The notes beneath the pieces are model-generated. The model was given only the letters and a program-made list of their open reading frames with translations, did no database searches and was not told the origin of the DNA. From Bacillus sp. SKDU12 (GTDB lineage Bacteria > Bacillota > Bacilli > Bacillales > Bacillaceae), in assembly GCF_010093085.1 (NCBI RefSeq), contig NZ_MSRC01000007.1:248001-312000 (forward strand): a stretch of DNA of 64,000 bases. Direction: 5' to 3'. Positions 35,829-46,154 of this stretch are shown here, in pieces (within the stretch, counting starts at the first letter, position 1; each line of letters starts with the position of its first letter). Made by a program: the position numbers and the translations under genes.

Positions 35829-36708
35829 ATTAACGAGCTTTCTGGCAGAGCGAAAAAAAACGATTGAACATCAGCTGTCTGTCTATACAGAAAAGCTTGA
35901 TATGCCGGACTCATTAAAAAAGTCGATGCTGTATTCCCTTGAGGCCGGCGGAAAGCGGCTGCGGCCACTCATTGTGCTGGCTGTTTTAAACGCCTACGGG
36001 AAAAGTGAACAGGACGGCATTCCGGTCGGGTGTGCTGTTGAAATGATTCACACATATTCGTTAATTCATGATGACCTTCCATGTATGGATGATGATGATT
36101 TGCGCCGCGGGAAGCCGACAAACCACAAAGTGTTCGGTGAAGCGACAGCAGTGTTAGCGGGTGACGGGCTCTTAACAGAAAGCTTTAAGCTGATCACCTC
36201 CCATGTGTCAGATGAGGTATCAGCAGAAAAGCGCCTTCGGCTTGTGAATGAATTGATTTCAGCGGCAGGCACTGAAGGCATGGTTGGGGGACAAGTAGCT
36301 GATATGGAAGCGGAAAACCGACAAGTGACGCTTGAAGAACTCGAATCCATACACGAACGGAAAACCGCCAAGCTCCTCGGTTTTTGCGTAATCGCCGGTG
36401 CTATTTTGGCGGATGCGCCTGAGGAAGAGATCGAAACGCTGCGGACCTTCAGCAGCCACATTGGAATCGGTTTTCAAATCAGAGATGATATTTTAGATGT
36501 AGAAGGCAGTGAAGAGAAAATCGGCAAACGTGTCGGCTCGGATACAACAAACGATAAATCGACTTATCCGTCACTTCTTTCACTGGAAGGGGCCCAGCAT
36601 AAATTGGATTTTCACATAAAAGAAGCAAAGCGTTTGATCGGCGGACTCTCGCTTCAAAAAGACCTCTTATATGAGCTTTGTGAATTAATTGCGGCAAGGG
36701 ATCACTAA
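35818..36708 (+). CDS. ispA: IspA (YqiD), farnesyl diphosphate synthase
   Basis: IspA (296 residues) condenses DMAPP/GPP with IPP to farnesyl diphosphate. First aspartate-rich motif: [17 protein letters not shown]; second: [23 protein letters not shown] is the IPP site. Start GTG 35818, with AGGAGGAAGAC upstream, matches family length; an in-frame ATG is not available at the right place. Encoded directly before dxs, the first enzyme of the same isoprenoid pathway. Confidence 0.95.
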   Translation: MTNKLTSFLAERKKTIEHQLSVYTEKLDMPDSLKKSMLYSLEAGGKRLRPLIVLAVLNAYGKSEQDGIPVGCAVEMIHTYSLIHDDLPCMDDDDLRRGKPTNHKVFGEATAVLAGDGLLTESFKLITSHVSDEVSAEKRLRLVNELISAAGTEGMVGGQVADMEAENRQVTLEELESIHERKTAKLLGFCVIAGAILADAPEEEIETLRTFSSHIGIGFQIRDDILDVEGSEEKIGKRVGSDTTNDKSTYPSLLSLEGAQHKLDFHIKEAKRLIGGLSLQKDLLYELCELIAARDH

Positions 36709-36720
36709 ACCAATCCTAAT

Positions 36721-36750
36721 TTGAAGCGGCTGCCCGAGATATGGTAAAAT
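36721..36750 (+). promoter_or_regulatory. Sigma-A promoter of dxs
   Basis: TTGAAG (36721-36726), 18-bp spacer, and TGGTAAAAT extended -10 (36742-36750). About 140 bp leader follows before dxs, including an A-rich/T-rich hairpin around 36776-36801. Confidence 0.6.
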
Positions 36751-36888
36751 GTAAGAAGTTTATATGAAAAGTGAAAAGGAAAAGCGCGTTTGTCTTTTTT
36801 TATGTCTGAGATCTGGCCTTTGTCCAGGTTGGCATACGGAAGACTTGTATCATTGCAGAAATTCATGCTGAAAGTGAGTTGATCCGCT

Positions 36889-38790
36889 TTGGATCTTTTA
36901 TCAATACAGGACCCGTCGTTTTTAAAAAACATGTCCATTGATGAATTAGAGAAATTAAGTGATGAAATCCGTCAATTTTTAATTACAACCTTATCCGCTT
37001 CCGGCGGCCACATCGGCCCAAACCTAGGTGTCGTAGAGCTTACTGTTGCGCTGCATAAAGAATTCAATAGCCCGAAAGACAAATTTTTGTGGGACGTGGG
37101 CCACCAATCGTATGTCCATAAGCTGCTGACAGGACGCGGAAAAGAATTTGCGACGCTTCGCCAGTACAAAGGGCTTTGCGGATTTCCAAAGCGGAGTGAA
37201 AGCGAGCATGATGTGTGGGAAACCGGGCATAGCTCAACTTCTCTGTCAGGCGCCATGGGAATGGCAGCTGCGCGTGATATTAGAGGAACGGATGAATTTA
37301 TTGTTCCCATTATTGGTGATGGCGCGCTTACCGGCGGAATGGCGCTTGAAGCCTTAAACCATATTGGTGATGAGAAAAAAGACATGATTGTCATCCTAAA
37401 TGATAATGAAATGAGTATCGCACCAAATGTCGGCGCCATTCATTCTATGCTCGGACGTCTGCGCACTGCCGGGAAATATCAGTGGGTCAAAGACGAGCTC
37501 GAATATTTGTTTAAAAGAATCCCGGCAGTTGGGGGCAAACTTGCAGCCACGGCTGAACGGGTCAAAGACAGCCTGAAATACATGCTTGTTTCCGGAATGT
37601 TTTTTGAGGAGCTTGGTTTTACGTATTTAGGCCCAGTGGACGGACATTCTTATCATGAGCTGATAGAGAATCTTCAATACGCCAAAAAAACGAAAGGCCC
37701 TGTTCTTCTGCATGTTATTACGAAAAAAGGGAAAGGGTACAAACCGGCTGAGACCGATACAATCGGCACATGGCATGGTACCGGGCCATATAAAATCAAT
37801 ACCGGTGACTTTGTAAAACCGAAAGCAGCAGCCCCTTCATGGAGCGGTCTTGTCAGCGGCACTGTACAGCAAATGGCGCGCGAGGACGGACGTATTGTAG
37901 CCATTACACCTGCTATGCCTGTGGGCTCTAAGCTTGAAGGCTTTGCAAAGGAATTCCCTGACCGCATGTTCGATGTAGGAATCGCAGAACAGCATGCCGC
38001 TACGATGGCAGCTGCTATGGCAATGCAAGGGATGAAGCCGTACCTAGCGATTTATTCAACCTTCCTGCAAAGGGCATATGACCAAGTCGTTCATGACATC
38101 TGCCGCCAAAATGCCAATGTGTTTATTGGTATTGACCGTGCAGGACTCGTAGGCGCTGATGGAGAGACACATCAAGGTGTATTTGATATTGCGTTTATGC
38201 GCCATATTCCAAACATCATTTTAATGATGCCAAAAGATGAAAATGAAGGACAGCATATGGTCCATACAGCACTCAGCTATGATGAAGGCCCGATTGCGAT
38301 GCGTTTTCCGCGCGGAAACGGACTTGGCATAAAAATGGATGAACAGCTGAAAACGATTCCGATCGGTACGTGGGAGGTGCTGCGTCCGGGGAACGATGCT
38401 GTCATCTTAACGTTCGGAACAACAATCGAAATGGCGCTTGAAGCAGCTGAAGAGCTGCAAAAAGAAGGCCTTTCTGTGCGGGTTGTAAATGCGCGCTTTA
38501 TTAAACCGATTGATGAAAAGATGATGAAGGATATTTTAACAGAAGGCTTGCCCATTTTAACGATTGAAGAAGCAGTCTTAGAAGGCGGTTTCGGAAGCTC
38601 GGTTTTAGAATTCGCTCATAATCAAGGTGAATATCATACACCGATCGACAGAATGGGTATCCCGGATCGGTTTATCGAGCACGGAAGCGTAACGGCGCTT
38701 CTTGAAGAGATTGGACTAACAAAACAGCAGGTGGCAAACCGCATTAGATTATTGATGCCGCCAAAGACACATAAAGGAATTGGATCATGA
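36889..38790 (+). CDS. dxs: Dxs, 1-deoxy-D-xylulose-5-phosphate synthase
   Basis: Dxs (633 residues) condenses pyruvate and glyceraldehyde 3-phosphate, the first step of the MEP isoprenoid pathway, with thiamine diphosphate. It has the ThDP motif [19 protein letters not shown]...NDN, the [17 protein letters not shown] segment, and the transketolase second domain ([18 protein letters not shown]). Start TTG 36889 gives [14 protein letters not shown], the family start; its ribosome site (AAAGTGAG) is weak. tlyA overlaps by 4 bp. Confidence 0.94.
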   Translation: MDLLSIQDPSFLKNMSIDELEKLSDEIRQFLITTLSASGGHIGPNLGVVELTVALHKEFNSPKDKFLWDVGHQSYVHKLLTGRGKEFATLRQYKGLCGFPKRSESEHDVWETGHSSTSLSGAMGMAAARDIRGTDEFIVPIIGDGALTGGMALEALNHIGDEKKDMIVILNDNEMSIAPNVGAIHSMLGRLRTAGKYQWVKDELEYLFKRIPAVGGKLAATAERVKDSLKYMLVSGMFFEELGFTYLGPVDGHSYHELIENLQYAKKTKGPVLLHVITKKGKGYKPAETDTIGTWHGTGPYKINTGDFVKPKAAAPSWSGLVSGTVQQMAREDGRIVAITPAMPVGSKLEGFAKEFPDRMFDVGIAEQHAATMAAAMAMQGMKPYLAIYSTFLQRAYDQVVHDICRQNANVFIGIDRAGLVGADGETHQGVFDIAFMRHIPNIILMMPKDENEGQHMVHTALSYDEGPIAMRFPRGNGLGIKMDEQLKTIPIGTWEVLRPGNDAVILTFGTTIEMALEAAEELQKEGLSVRVVNARFIKPIDEKMMKDILTEGLPILTIEEAVLEGGFGSSVLEFAHNQGEYHTPIDRMGIPDRFIEHGSVTALLEEIGLTKQQVANRIRLLMPPKTHKGIGS

Positions 38791-39632
38791 CATCGAAGAA
38801 AGAACGATTAGATGTATTACTAGTTGAAAGAGGGCTGGCGGAAACGCGGGAAAAAGCCAAAAGAGCTGTTATGGCGGGAATCGTCTATTCAAACGAAAAC
38901 CGTCTGGACAAGCCCGGGGAAAAAATTGACCGCGACCTTCCGTTAACCGTAAAAGGAAACCCGCTGAAATATGTGAGCAGAGGCGGCTTAAAACTTGAAA
39001 AAGCGCTGGAGGAGTTTCCTGTCTCTGTTAAGGATAAAATCATGATAGACATTGGCTCTTCCACCGGCGGTTTTACGGACTGTGCCCTGCAAAATGGAGC
39101 GAAACAGTCATACGCGGTGGATGTAGGCTACAATCAGCTTGCATGGAAACTCAGGCAGGATGATCGGGTCGTTGTGATGGAGCGCACGAACTTTCGGTAT
39201 GCAACACCGGCAGACTTCACAAAAGGCATGCCGGAGTTTGCCACGATTGATGTGTCATTTATTTCACTGCGGCTCATTCTGCCTGTCCTCAAAACATTGC
39301 TTGTACCGGGCAGTGACTGCATGGCTCTCGTCAAGCCGCAGTTTGAAGCGGGACGGGAATCCGTCGGCAAAAAAGGGATTGTCAGAGATCCGAAAGTGCA
39401 TGCTGATGTTCTCAAGCGAATGATCAAATTTTCTGCGGCTGAAGGCTATATTTGCAGAAGCCTGTCATTTTCTCCAATCACGGGAGGAGACGGAAATATT
39501 GAATTTCTCCTTCATTTGCATTGGCCGGGAGAGGGACAGGAAGGGCAGGAGCTGCCGGAAGAAGAGATCTTACGTGTTGTAGAAGAGGCACACAAGACAT
39601 TAAAAGAAAAAAAAGCAGATGTACCGGAATAA
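38787..39632 (+). CDS. yqxC: TlyA-family rRNA methyltransferase/hemolysin-like (YqxC)
   Basis: A 281-residue TlyA/FtsJ-type protein. The N-terminal S4 RNA-binding domain ([20 protein letters not shown]) precedes a Rossmann methyltransferase with the SAM loop [14 protein letters not shown], the acidic DVGYNQLAW and the K in [11 protein letters not shown]. In related bacteria TlyA 2'-O-methylates rRNA. Start ATG 38787 overlaps the dxs stop. A terminator hairpin includes its stop codon. Confidence 0.9.
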   Translation: MTSKKERLDVLLVERGLAETREKAKRAVMAGIVYSNENRLDKPGEKIDRDLPLTVKGNPLKYVSRGGLKLEKALEEFPVSVKDKIMIDIGSSTGGFTDCALQNGAKQSYAVDVGYNQLAWKLRQDDRVVVMERTNFRYATPADFTKGMPEFATIDVSFISLRLILPVLKTLLVPGSDCMALVKPQFEAGRESVGKKGIVRDPKVHADVLKRMIKFSAAEGYICRSLSFSPITGGDGNIEFLLHLHWPGEGQEGQELPEEEILRVVEEAHKTLKEKKADVPE

Positions 39633-39656
39633 TAGTGCGCTATTATTCCTTTTTTC
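39626..39656 (+). terminator. Terminator after yqxC
   Basis: Perfect GGAATAATAG/CTATTATTCC stem, TGCG loop, T run; the yqxC TAA lies inside the left arm. Confidence 0.85.
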
Positions 39657-39728
39657 TGCATTCATGTACAATTTGCAGAGAATCATATAACATAAAAGGA
39701 CAGATAAGCTGGAAATAGAGGTGCTTAC

Positions 39729-40178
39729 ATGAGCAAAGGCCAGAGGCATATTAAAATTAGAGACATCATTACGAGCAATGAAATCGAAACGCAGGATGAA
39801 TTAGTCGACCTGCTGAAGCAGGATGGATACAAAGTAACACAGGCTACAGTTTCACGGGATATTAAAGAACTTCACCTAGTGAAAGTGCCTACGAATAACG
39901 GCACTTACAAATACAGTCTTCCGGCAGACCAGCGTTTCAATCCGCTTTCCAAGCTGAAGCGGTCATTAATGGACGCTTTTGTAAAGATAGACTCAGCAAG
40001 CCATATGATTGTGCTGAAAACGATGCCGGGAAATGCCCAGGCAATCGGTGCGCTGATGGATAATTTGGACTGGGATGAAATCATGGGGACCATTTGCGGA
40101 GATGACACAATTTTAATTATTTGCCGCACTCCTGAAGATACTGACAGCGTAAAAAGCAGGCTGCTTGAGCTGCTGTAA
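39729..40178 (+). CDS. ahrC: AhrC, arginine repressor/activator
   Basis: AhrC (149 residues) represses arginine synthesis and activates its breakdown. The winged helix ([20 protein letters not shown], then [18 protein letters not shown]) is followed by the arginine-binding hexamer domain ([32 protein letters not shown]). AGAGGTGC precedes ATG 39729. recN follows on the same strand, as usual in Firmicutes. Confidence 0.95.
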   Translation: MSKGQRHIKIRDIITSNEIETQDELVDLLKQDGYKVTQATVSRDIKELHLVKVPTNNGTYKYSLPADQRFNPLSKLKRSLMDAFVKIDSASHMIVLKTMPGNAQAIGALMDNLDWDEIMGTICGDDTILIICRTPEDTDSVKSRLLELL

Positions 40179-40214
40179 CAGAAATCTAACAAAAGATAAG
40201 AGGTGTAATGCTGT

Positions 40215-41945
40215 TTGTTAGCTGAACTATCGATTAAGAACTTTGCCATCATTGAGGAACTGACGGTGTCTTTTGAACGCGGGCTCACTGTTTTAACAGG
40301 AGAAACCGGAGCAGGTAAATCCATCATTATTGACGCCATTTCTCTTTTAGTCGGAGGACGAGGATCATCTGAATTTGTCAGATATGGAGAGACAAAAGCC
40401 GAGCTTGAAGGGCTGTTTCTGCTAGAGGGCGACCACCCCGTTTTTGACGTGTGCACTGAGCAGGGAATCGACGTTTCCGACGACATGATTGTTATGAGAA
40501 GAGATATCAGCACGAGCGGAAAAAGCGTTTGCCGCGTGAATGGCAAGCTTGTCACGATTGCTTCACTGCGAGAGATCGGCAGGCTTTTATTAGATATTCA
40601 CGGACAGCACGATAACCAGCTGTTAATGGAAGACGAAAATCATCTTCAGCTTTTGGACAAGTTTGCCGGAACCGAAGTGGAAAGCGCGCTCCAAGCGTAT
40701 CAGGAAGGGTACCTGCGTTATATGAAGCTGCTCAAAAAGCTTAAACAGCTTTCAGAAAGCGAACAGGAAATGGCCCACCGTCTTGACCTCATTCAATTTC
40801 AGCTCGAAGAAATCGAATCGGCAAAGCTCGAGCTTAATGAAGATGAACATCTCCAAGAAGAGCGCCAGCAAATTTCAAACTTTGAGAAGATCTATGAATC
40901 GCTGCAAAATGCATATAATGCGCTACGCAGTGAGCAGGGCGGACTGGACTGGGTCGGAATGGCCTCGGCGCAGCTTGAAGATATATCCGATATTAACGAA
41001 CCGCTGAAAAAACTGTCTGAAGGTGTGTCGAACTCCTACTATCTTTTGGAAGATGCGACATTTCAGATGAGAAATATGCTGGATGAGCTTGAATATGACC
41101 CGGAACGCCTGAACTATATTGAGACGCGTCTTAATGAAATCAAACAGCTGAAACGAAAATACGGTGCGACTGTTGAGGATATTTTGGAATATGCTTCTAA
41201 AATTGAAGAAGAGATTGACCAAATTGAAAACAGGGACAGCCATCTTCAAAGTGTGAAGAAGGAGCTTGACTCAGTCGGCAAGGATGTTGCAGTGGAAGCG
41301 GCAAATGTTTCGCGAATCAGAAAAGCATGGGCGAAAAAGCTGGCTGATGAAATTCATCGGGAACTAAAAAGCCTGTACATGGAAAAATCAACGTTTGATA
41401 CAGAGTTTAAAGTCAGAGCAGCGTCACACAATGAGGAGGCGCCGGTTGTAAACGGACAGCCTGTTCAGCTGTCTGAACAAGGGATTGATTTAGTGAAATT
41501 TTTAATTTCGACCAATACAGGCGAACCATTGAAATCCCTTTCAAAAGTCGCTTCCGGCGGAGAGCTGTCCCGGGTGATGCTTGCAATAAAAAGCATTTTT
41601 TCTTCTCAGCAGGATGTGACATCAATTATTTTTGATGAGGTCGATACTGGTGTAAGCGGCAGAGTCGCACAGGCAATTGCTGAGAAAATCCATAAAGTAT
41701 CAATAGGATCACAGGTGCTGTGTATTACACACTTGCCTCAGGTAGCTGCCATGGCCGATACGCATCTTTATATTGCGAAGGAGTTAAAAGACGGCAGAAC
41801 AACTACACATGTTAAACCGTTGTCTAAGCAGGAAAAGGTGGTCGAAATCGGGCGCATGATTGCCGGGGTCGAAGTAACAGATTTAACGAAACGCCATGCA
41901 AAAGAACTTTTAAAACAAGCGGATCGAGTCAAATCAACTGGGTAA
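40215..41945 (+). CDS. recN: RecN, DNA repair SMC-like ATPase
   Basis: RecN (576 residues) is an SMC-like protein acting at double-strand breaks. Walker A: VLTGETGAGKSIIIDAISLL; coiled-coil arms occupy about residues 150-370; the signature ASGGELSRVMLAIK and Walker B SIIFDEVDTGVSGR follow. The start is TTG 40215 behind AAGAGGTGTAATGC, giving MLAELSIKNFAIIEEL. A terminator starts at the stop codon. Confidence 0.95.
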   Translation: MLAELSIKNFAIIEELTVSFERGLTVLTGETGAGKSIIIDAISLLVGGRGSSEFVRYGETKAELEGLFLLEGDHPVFDVCTEQGIDVSDDMIVMRRDISTSGKSVCRVNGKLVTIASLREIGRLLLDIHGQHDNQLLMEDENHLQLLDKFAGTEVESALQAYQEGYLRYMKLLKKLKQLSESEQEMAHRLDLIQFQLEEIESAKLELNEDEHLQEERQQISNFEKIYESLQNAYNALRSEQGGLDWVGMASAQLEDISDINEPLKKLSEGVSNSYYLLEDATFQMRNMLDELEYDPERLNYIETRLNEIKQLKRKYGATVEDILEYASKIEEEIDQIENRDSHLQSVKKELDSVGKDVAVEAANVSRIRKAWAKKLADEIHRELKSLYMEKSTFDTEFKVRAASHNEEAPVVNGQPVQLSEQGIDLVKFLISTNTGEPLKSLSKVASGGELSRVMLAIKSIFSSQQDVTSIIFDEVDTGVSGRVAQAIAEKIHKVSIGSQVLCITHLPQVAAMADTHLYIAKELKDGRTTTHVKPLSKQEKVVEIGRMIAGVEVTDLTKRHAKELLKQADRVKSTG

Positions 41946-41970
41946 GCTGCGCGGAAAGCGCAGCTTTTTG
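41944..41970 (+). terminator. Terminator after recN
   Basis: AAGCTGCGC/GCGCAGCTT stem with a GGAAA loop and T run. Confidence 0.9.
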
Positions 41971-42118
41971 TTTCACGCACATCCATTCGTTCATCAGTAT
42001 ATCCAATGTTTTTCTTCATATGACAGTTATAAATAAGCCGTCAGAAGGCAAAATTATATGATGTAGCAGCAAGTCATAAAGAAGGTGTGGGATAGGAGCG
42101 AGGAGAGTGAAGTAGTGA

Positions 42119-43399
42119 ATGCCCGATAACATTAGAAAAGCAATAGGTTTAATTCTCCTTGTTTCGTTATTAAGTGTAGGTTTATGCAAACCGCTAAAAG
42201 AGTATTTACTGATTCCAGCGCAAATGAGAGTATTTGAAACCCAAACGCAAGCGATTGAAACGGGTTTAGCGGTAAACGCCCATGCACAAGAATCATCAGA
42301 AGCGTTTACAGTAAAGAAAGACCCGCATGAAATCCAGGTGACTGGCAAAAAATCAGGCGAGTCAGAGTTAGTATACGATCTTGCCGGATTTCCAATTAAA
42401 AAAACAAAAGTGCAAGTTCTTCCTGACTTAAAGGTCATACCCGGCGGACAATCAATTGGTGTAAAACTTCATTCCGTCGGTGTGCTTGTCGTCGGATTTC
42501 ATCAAATCAATACAAGTGAAGGCAAAAAATCTCCGGGAGAAACGGCAGGCATTGAATCGGGCGATATTATTATTGAAATGAATGGACAGAAAATTGAAAA
42601 AATGAATGATGTAGCTCCATTTATTCAAAAAGCCGGTAAAACCGGAGAATCTTTAGATTTACTCATCAAACGCGATAAACAAAAAATTGAAACGAAGCTA
42701 ATCCCTGAAAAGGATGAAGCAGAAGGTAAGTACAGAATTGGGTTATACATTAGAGATTCTGCCGCTGGCATCGGCACCATGACCTTTTATGAACCAAAAA
42801 CAAAAAAATACGGAGCGCTTGGCCACGTCATTTCCGATATGGATACAAAGAAACCAATTGTAGTGGACAATGGAGAAATCGTTAAGTCCACTGTGACATC
42901 CATTGAAAAAGGAACAGGCGGAAATCCGGGAGAAAAACTGGCGCGATTTTCTTCAGAACGAAAAACGATCGGGGATATTAACAGAAACAGCCCATTTGGC
43001 ATTTTTGGCACACTGCACCAGCCGATTCAAAATAACATTTCAGATCAAGCACTGCCGGTTGCGTTTTCTACTGAAGTCAAAAAAGGGCCTGCTGAAATTT
43101 TAACAGTCATTGATGATGACAAGGTGGAAAAGTTTGATATCGAAATTGTCAGCACCACGCCGCAAAAGTTCCCAGCCACAAAAGGAATGGTCTTAAAAAT
43201 AACCGATCCTAGGCTGTTGAAAGAAACGGGCGGCATTGTTCAGGGGATGAGCGGAAGCCCGATCATTCAAAATGGAAAAGTGATCGGCGCTGTCACCCAT
43301 GTGTTTGTAAATGATCCGACAAGCGGCTACGGCGTTCATATTGAATGGATGCTGTCAGAAGCGGGAATCGATATTTATGGAAAAGAAAAAGCAAGCTGA
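42119..43399 (+). CDS. spoIVB: SpoIVB, forespore PDZ serine peptidase
   Basis: SpoIVB (426 residues) is secreted from the forespore and triggers pro-sigma-K processing by cleaving SpoIVFA. An N-terminal hydrophobic anchor ([18 protein letters not shown]) precedes a PDZ domain ([20 protein letters not shown]) and an S55 peptidase domain with GHVISDMD (His) and the nucleophile Ser378 in [13 protein letters not shown]. The start follows GGAGCGAGGAGAG. Self-cleavage sites lie in the N-terminal part in the family. Confidence 0.95.
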   Translation: MPDNIRKAIGLILLVSLLSVGLCKPLKEYLLIPAQMRVFETQTQAIETGLAVNAHAQESSEAFTVKKDPHEIQVTGKKSGESELVYDLAGFPIKKTKVQVLPDLKVIPGGQSIGVKLHSVGVLVVGFHQINTSEGKKSPGETAGIESGDIIIEMNGQKIEKMNDVAPFIQKAGKTGESLDLLIKRDKQKIETKLIPEKDEAEGKYRIGLYIRDSAAGIGTMTFYEPKTKKYGALGHVISDMDTKKPIVVDNGEIVKSTVTSIEKGTGGNPGEKLARFSSERKTIGDINRNSPFGIFGTLHQPIQNNISDQALPVAFSTEVKKGPAEILTVIDDDKVEKFDIEIVSTTPQKFPATKGMVLKITDPRLLKETGGIVQGMSGSPIIQNGKVIGAVTHVFVNDPTSGYGVHIEWMLSEAGIDIYGKEKAS

Positions 43400-43424
43400 C
43401 TGCCGGGATTTCCGGCAGTTTTTT
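43399..43424 (+). terminator. Terminator after spoIVB
   Basis: ACTGCCGG/CCGGCAGT stem with a short loop and T run at the spoIVB stop codon. Confidence 0.9.
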
Positions 43425-43482
43425 GTTTTGATCCCTCTTCACTTCTCAGAATACATACGGTAAAATATACAAAAGAAGATTT

Positions 43483-43489
43483 TTCGACA
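43483..43489. promoter_or_regulatory. Spo0A box 1 upstream of spo0A
   Basis: TTCGACA, reverse of the consensus TGTCGAA, 185 bp before the spo0A start. Confidence 0.65.
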
Positions 43490-43524
43490 AATTCACGTTT
43501 CCTTGTTTGTCAAATTTCATTTTT

Positions 43525-43531
43525 AGTCGAA
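43525..43531. promoter_or_regulatory. Spo0A box 2 upstream of spo0A
   Basis: AGTCGAA differs from the 0A box consensus TGTCGAA at one base. It is near a GAATAAT that may be part of a sigma-H -10 element. Confidence 0.5.
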
Positions 43532-43613
43532 AAACGGAGAAAAACATAGAATAATAAAGATATGCCACTAATATTGATGATTATGATTTTTTTTAGAGGG
43601 TATATAGCGGTTT

Positions 43614-43620
43614 TGTCGAA
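43614..43620. promoter_or_regulatory. Spo0A box 3 upstream of spo0A
   Basis: TGTCGAA, exact consensus, 54 bp before the spo0A GTG. Three boxes in this region fit Spo0A self-control of its vegetative and sporulation promoters. Confidence 0.65.
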
Positions 43621-43674
43621 TGTAAACATGTAGCAAGGGTGAATCCTGTTAACTACATTTGGGGAGGAAGAAAC

Positions 43675-44478
43675 GTGGAGAAAATTAAAGTTTGTGTTGC
43701 TGATGATAATCGAGAGCTGGTAAGCCTGTTGAGTGAATATATAGAAGGACAGGAAGATATGGAAGTGATCGGTGTAGCTTATAACGGACAAGAGTGCCTG
43801 TCGTTGTTTAAAGAAAAAGATCCCGATGTGCTTGTGTTGGATATTATTATGCCGCATTTGGACGGACTTGCTGTTTTAGAGCGACTGAGGGAATCAGATC
43901 TCAAAAAGCAGCCGAATGTCATTATGCTGACAGCCTTTGGACAAGAAGATGTCACGAAAAAGGCCGTCGATTTAGGCGCGTCCTACTTCATCCTCAAACC
44001 GTTTGATATGGAAAACCTTGTCGGACATATCCGCCAGGTCAGCGGAAATGCCAGCAATGTTACGCATCGTGCGCCCTCATCGCAAAGCAGCATTATACGC
44101 AGCAGCCAGCCTGAGCCAAAGAAGAAAAATCTCGACGCGAGCATCACAAGCATTATCCATGAAATTGGCGTCCCGGCACATATTAAAGGCTATCTTTATC
44201 TGCGCGAAGCAATCTCCATGGTATACAATGACATTGAATTGCTCGGCAGCATTACAAAAGTCCTTTATCCTGACATCGCCAAAAAATTCAACACAACCGC
44301 AAGCCGTGTAGAAAGAGCGATTCGCCATGCGATTGAAGTGGCGTGGAGCAGAGGAAACATTGATTCCATTTCCTCACTGTTCGGCTATACCGTCAGTATG
44401 ACAAAAGCTAAGCCGACCAACAGCGAATTCATTGCGATGGTAGCAGACAAGCTGAGATTAGAGCATAAAGCTTCTTAA
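43675..44478 (+). CDS. spo0A: Spo0A, master response regulator of sporulation
   Basis: Spo0A (267 residues) controls entry into sporulation and biofilm formation. Receiver domain: [19 protein letters not shown], phospho-acceptor Asp56 in [12 protein letters not shown], Lys in YFILKPFDM. The C-terminal domain holds the recognition region with [17 protein letters not shown]. Start GTG 43675 with GGGGAGG upstream gives the known 267 residues; the frame runs 12 codons further. The protein is virtually the 168 sequence. It feeds the sinI box at 4144. Confidence 0.97.
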   Translation: MEKIKVCVADDNRELVSLLSEYIEGQEDMEVIGVAYNGQECLSLFKEKDPDVLVLDIIMPHLDGLAVLERLRESDLKKQPNVIMLTAFGQEDVTKKAVDLGASYFILKPFDMENLVGHIRQVSGNASNVTHRAPSSQSSIIRSSQPEPKKKNLDASITSIIHEIGVPAHIKGYLYLREAISMVYNDIELLGSITKVLYPDIAKKFNTTASRVERAIRHAIEVAWSRGNIDSISSLFGYTVSMTKAKPTNSEFIAMVADKLRLEHKAS

Positions 44479-44578
44479 ACATGAACATATGAACCGATGA
44501 TGAAAATCACGTCTTTTATTTATTAGTTCGCGCTAATAAGTAGGAGGCGTTTTGTTTTGAGGAGATTTGTTATCATAG

Positions 44579-44743
44579 ATGAAGTTTCTGTTTGGATTGA
44601 ACATGTATGGGTTGCTGATTGTACTATTTATTCTTGCGCTTTGTATCAATTTGAACATAGCCATCTTGAGCGACTTTATCTCATTTACAGTCGTGATTTC
44701 ATGTGTTTTCACTACTTGGAGAATCAAAATCAAACATCCATAG
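44579..44743 (+). CDS. Hypothetical small membrane protein (54 residues)
   Basis: An ATG frame encodes MKFLFGLNMYGLLIVLFILA followed by CINLNIAILSDFISFTVVIS and a basic tail TTWRIKIKHP. Two hydrophobic stretches with basic end residues are typical of a small two-helix membrane protein and improbable by chance. GAGGAG lies 14 bp before the start, a long spacing, which is the weak point. An overlapping frame starting with TTG at 44557 (78 codons) has a mixed polar sequence and looks less real. I do not recognise a family. Confidence 0.5.
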   Translation: MKFLFGLNMYGLLIVLFILALCINLNIAILSDFISFTVVISCVFTTWRIKIKHP

Positions 44744-44810
44744 TCAAATTGAAACCTTTTCCCTGTAAAATCGTAAGTAAGGAAGCATCATAATCGAAGG
44801 AGACGTACAA

Positions 44811-44925
44811 ATGAAAAAGAAAAAAGCAAGAAAGCGTGTTGGGTTTCTCCTAGATTTGCTTCCAGATGCAGCTGGAGAGTTCCTTCTCTTGCTGTTTAGA
44901 TGTTTACATAAACTGTTTATATAAT
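44811..44925 (+). pseudogene. Small ORF, possibly frameshifted
   Basis: An ideal ribosome site (AAGGAGACGTACAA) precedes ATG 44811, giving MKKKKARKRVGFLLDLLPDA then AGEFPSLAV and a stop at 44898 (29 codons). Skipping one T in the TTT at 44880-44882 would instead continue FLLLLFRCLHKLFI to TAA 44923-44925, 37 or 38 codons, which looks like a natural hydrophobic helix. Either it is a short basic peptide or a one-base insertion has broken it. It is followed at once by a strong terminator, which supports a real transcript end. Confidence 0.45.
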
Positions 44926-44961
44926 AAAAGACTGCCGAATCTGTTTCGGCAGTCTTTTTTA
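44926..44961. terminator. Bidirectional terminator before yqiG
   Basis: AAAAGACTGCCGAA/TTCGGCAGTCTTTT stem, short loop, T run on each strand; between the small ORF and convergent yqiG. Confidence 0.9.
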
Positions 44962-44963
44962 TA

Positions 44964-46082
44964 TTAATCTTTATAAGGCACCCAGCCATGTGAGTTCACA
45001 ATGGCTTGCCATAGAGGTTCAGGCAAGTGATATTTCTCTTTATCTGTGCCTTTAATCACTGTTTCGATTTGTTCTTCTTGGCCTTCTTTTACTTTCACAG
45101 CCCAGTCAGGGTCAACTAAAATTTCGCGTCCCATAGCGACCAATGGAATGCCGCTTTCAATGACGGCAAGCGCGTCATCTGCGGAATGAATGGAACCGAC
45201 AGCGATCAGCGGCACTTTGTTTCCGACACGTTCATTCAATAAGTCCATGCGTGTGCGAGTTTGATCGGCGCCGCGGCGCGCTTTTGAGTTTACATCCATC
45301 AGCGAGATATGAAGGTAATCCAATTCTTTATCGCTCAAAGCGTCAACAAGCGTAAAGGTTTCAGTCATTGTCAATCCTGGTGTCTCAGGTTCCTCAGGAG
45401 ACAGACGGTAGCCGACTAAAAACGCACCCGTCGCATGTTTTGCCGCAGCTTTTTTCACTTCATCAACAATTGCCAGTGGGAAGGCTAATCGTTTTTCAGC
45501 GCTTCCTCCCCAGCGGTCTGTACGCTGATTGGATTTCGGAGAATAAAACTGCTGAATCAAGTAGCCGTTTGCGCCGTGAATTTCGACACCGTCAAATCCG
45601 GCTTCAATGGCGCGTTTTGTCGCCTCTCCAAATGCCTTCACGATGTTTTCCGTTTCTTCTTCTGTTAAAGCGCGAGCGATTTGTTTGCCGTTATCAAATA
45701 CGTCACTTGGCGCTAGAACATCTTGTTCAGGAACGAGCTCAGGCGGGCATTCAATGCCGCCGTGATGAATTTGCACAATAGCTTTAGCGCCTTGTGCCTG
45801 AATGGCTTGCGCTAATTTTTGTAAACCTGGAATGTTGGAGTCATCATGGATGGCCGGCTGCCCGGAAAAAGCCTTGCCGTCCGGTGTAACATTTGCGCAG
45901 GCTGTAATGACCATCCCCATCTCTTTAGAGCGTGGGATGATATAGTCAAGTTCTGCTTCAGAAATTGTACCGTCTTCGTTCGAAGCGTAATGAGTCATCG
46001 GTGCTACTGCGATCCGGTTGTCGATTGTAACACCGCTTTTAAACGTAAATGGTTCAAACAGCGGTTTATACTTAGGGTTCAT
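44964..46082 (-). CDS. yqiG: YqiG, old-yellow-enzyme-type NADH:flavin oxidoreductase
   Basis: YqiG (372 residues) is an FMN TIM-barrel reductase of the OYE family. Signatures: NRIAVAPMTHYASNEDG, QIHHGGIECPPE (His pair), GFDGVEIHGANGYLIQQF, RWGGSAEKR and VAMGREILVDPDW. Substrate unknown; the family reduces activated alkenes or handles electrophiles. Start 46082 (MNPKYKPLFEPF) matches 168 length; ten more codons are open upstream but without a good ribosome site in either case. Confidence 0.9.
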   Translation of the reverse strand: MNPKYKPLFEPFTFKSGVTIDNRIAVAPMTHYASNEDGTISEAELDYIIPRSKEMGMVITACANVTPDGKAFSGQPAIHDDSNIPGLQKLAQAIQAQGAKAIVQIHHGGIECPPELVPEQDVLAPSDVFDNGKQIARALTEEETENIVKAFGEATKRAIEAGFDGVEIHGANGYLIQQFYSPKSNQRTDRWGGSAEKRLAFPLAIVDEVKKAAAKHATGAFLVGYRLSPEEPETPGLTMTETFTLVDALSDKELDYLHISLMDVNSKARRGADQTRTRMDLLNERVGNKVPLIAVGSIHSADDALAVIESGIPLVAMGREILVDPDWAVKVKEGQEEQIETVIKGTDKEKYHLPEPLWQAIVNSHGWVPYKD

Positions 46083-46154
46083 TTGATCATCTTCTTTCGT
46101 TAGGAGTCGCACATATTCTAGCCTATATGTAAAAATTAATGCAATTGATCTGCT

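Noticed and set aside
43510-43857. Minus-strand ORF of 115 codons over the spo0A promoter
   Set aside because: It overlaps spo0A coding sequence and the 0A boxes, and its sequence (many Ile, Phe, Asn, His) looks like AT-rich noise.
44557-44793. Plus-strand TTG-start ORF of 78 codons
   Set aside because: It overlaps the more protein-like 54-codon membrane frame in another phase, uses a TTG and has an irregular composition.
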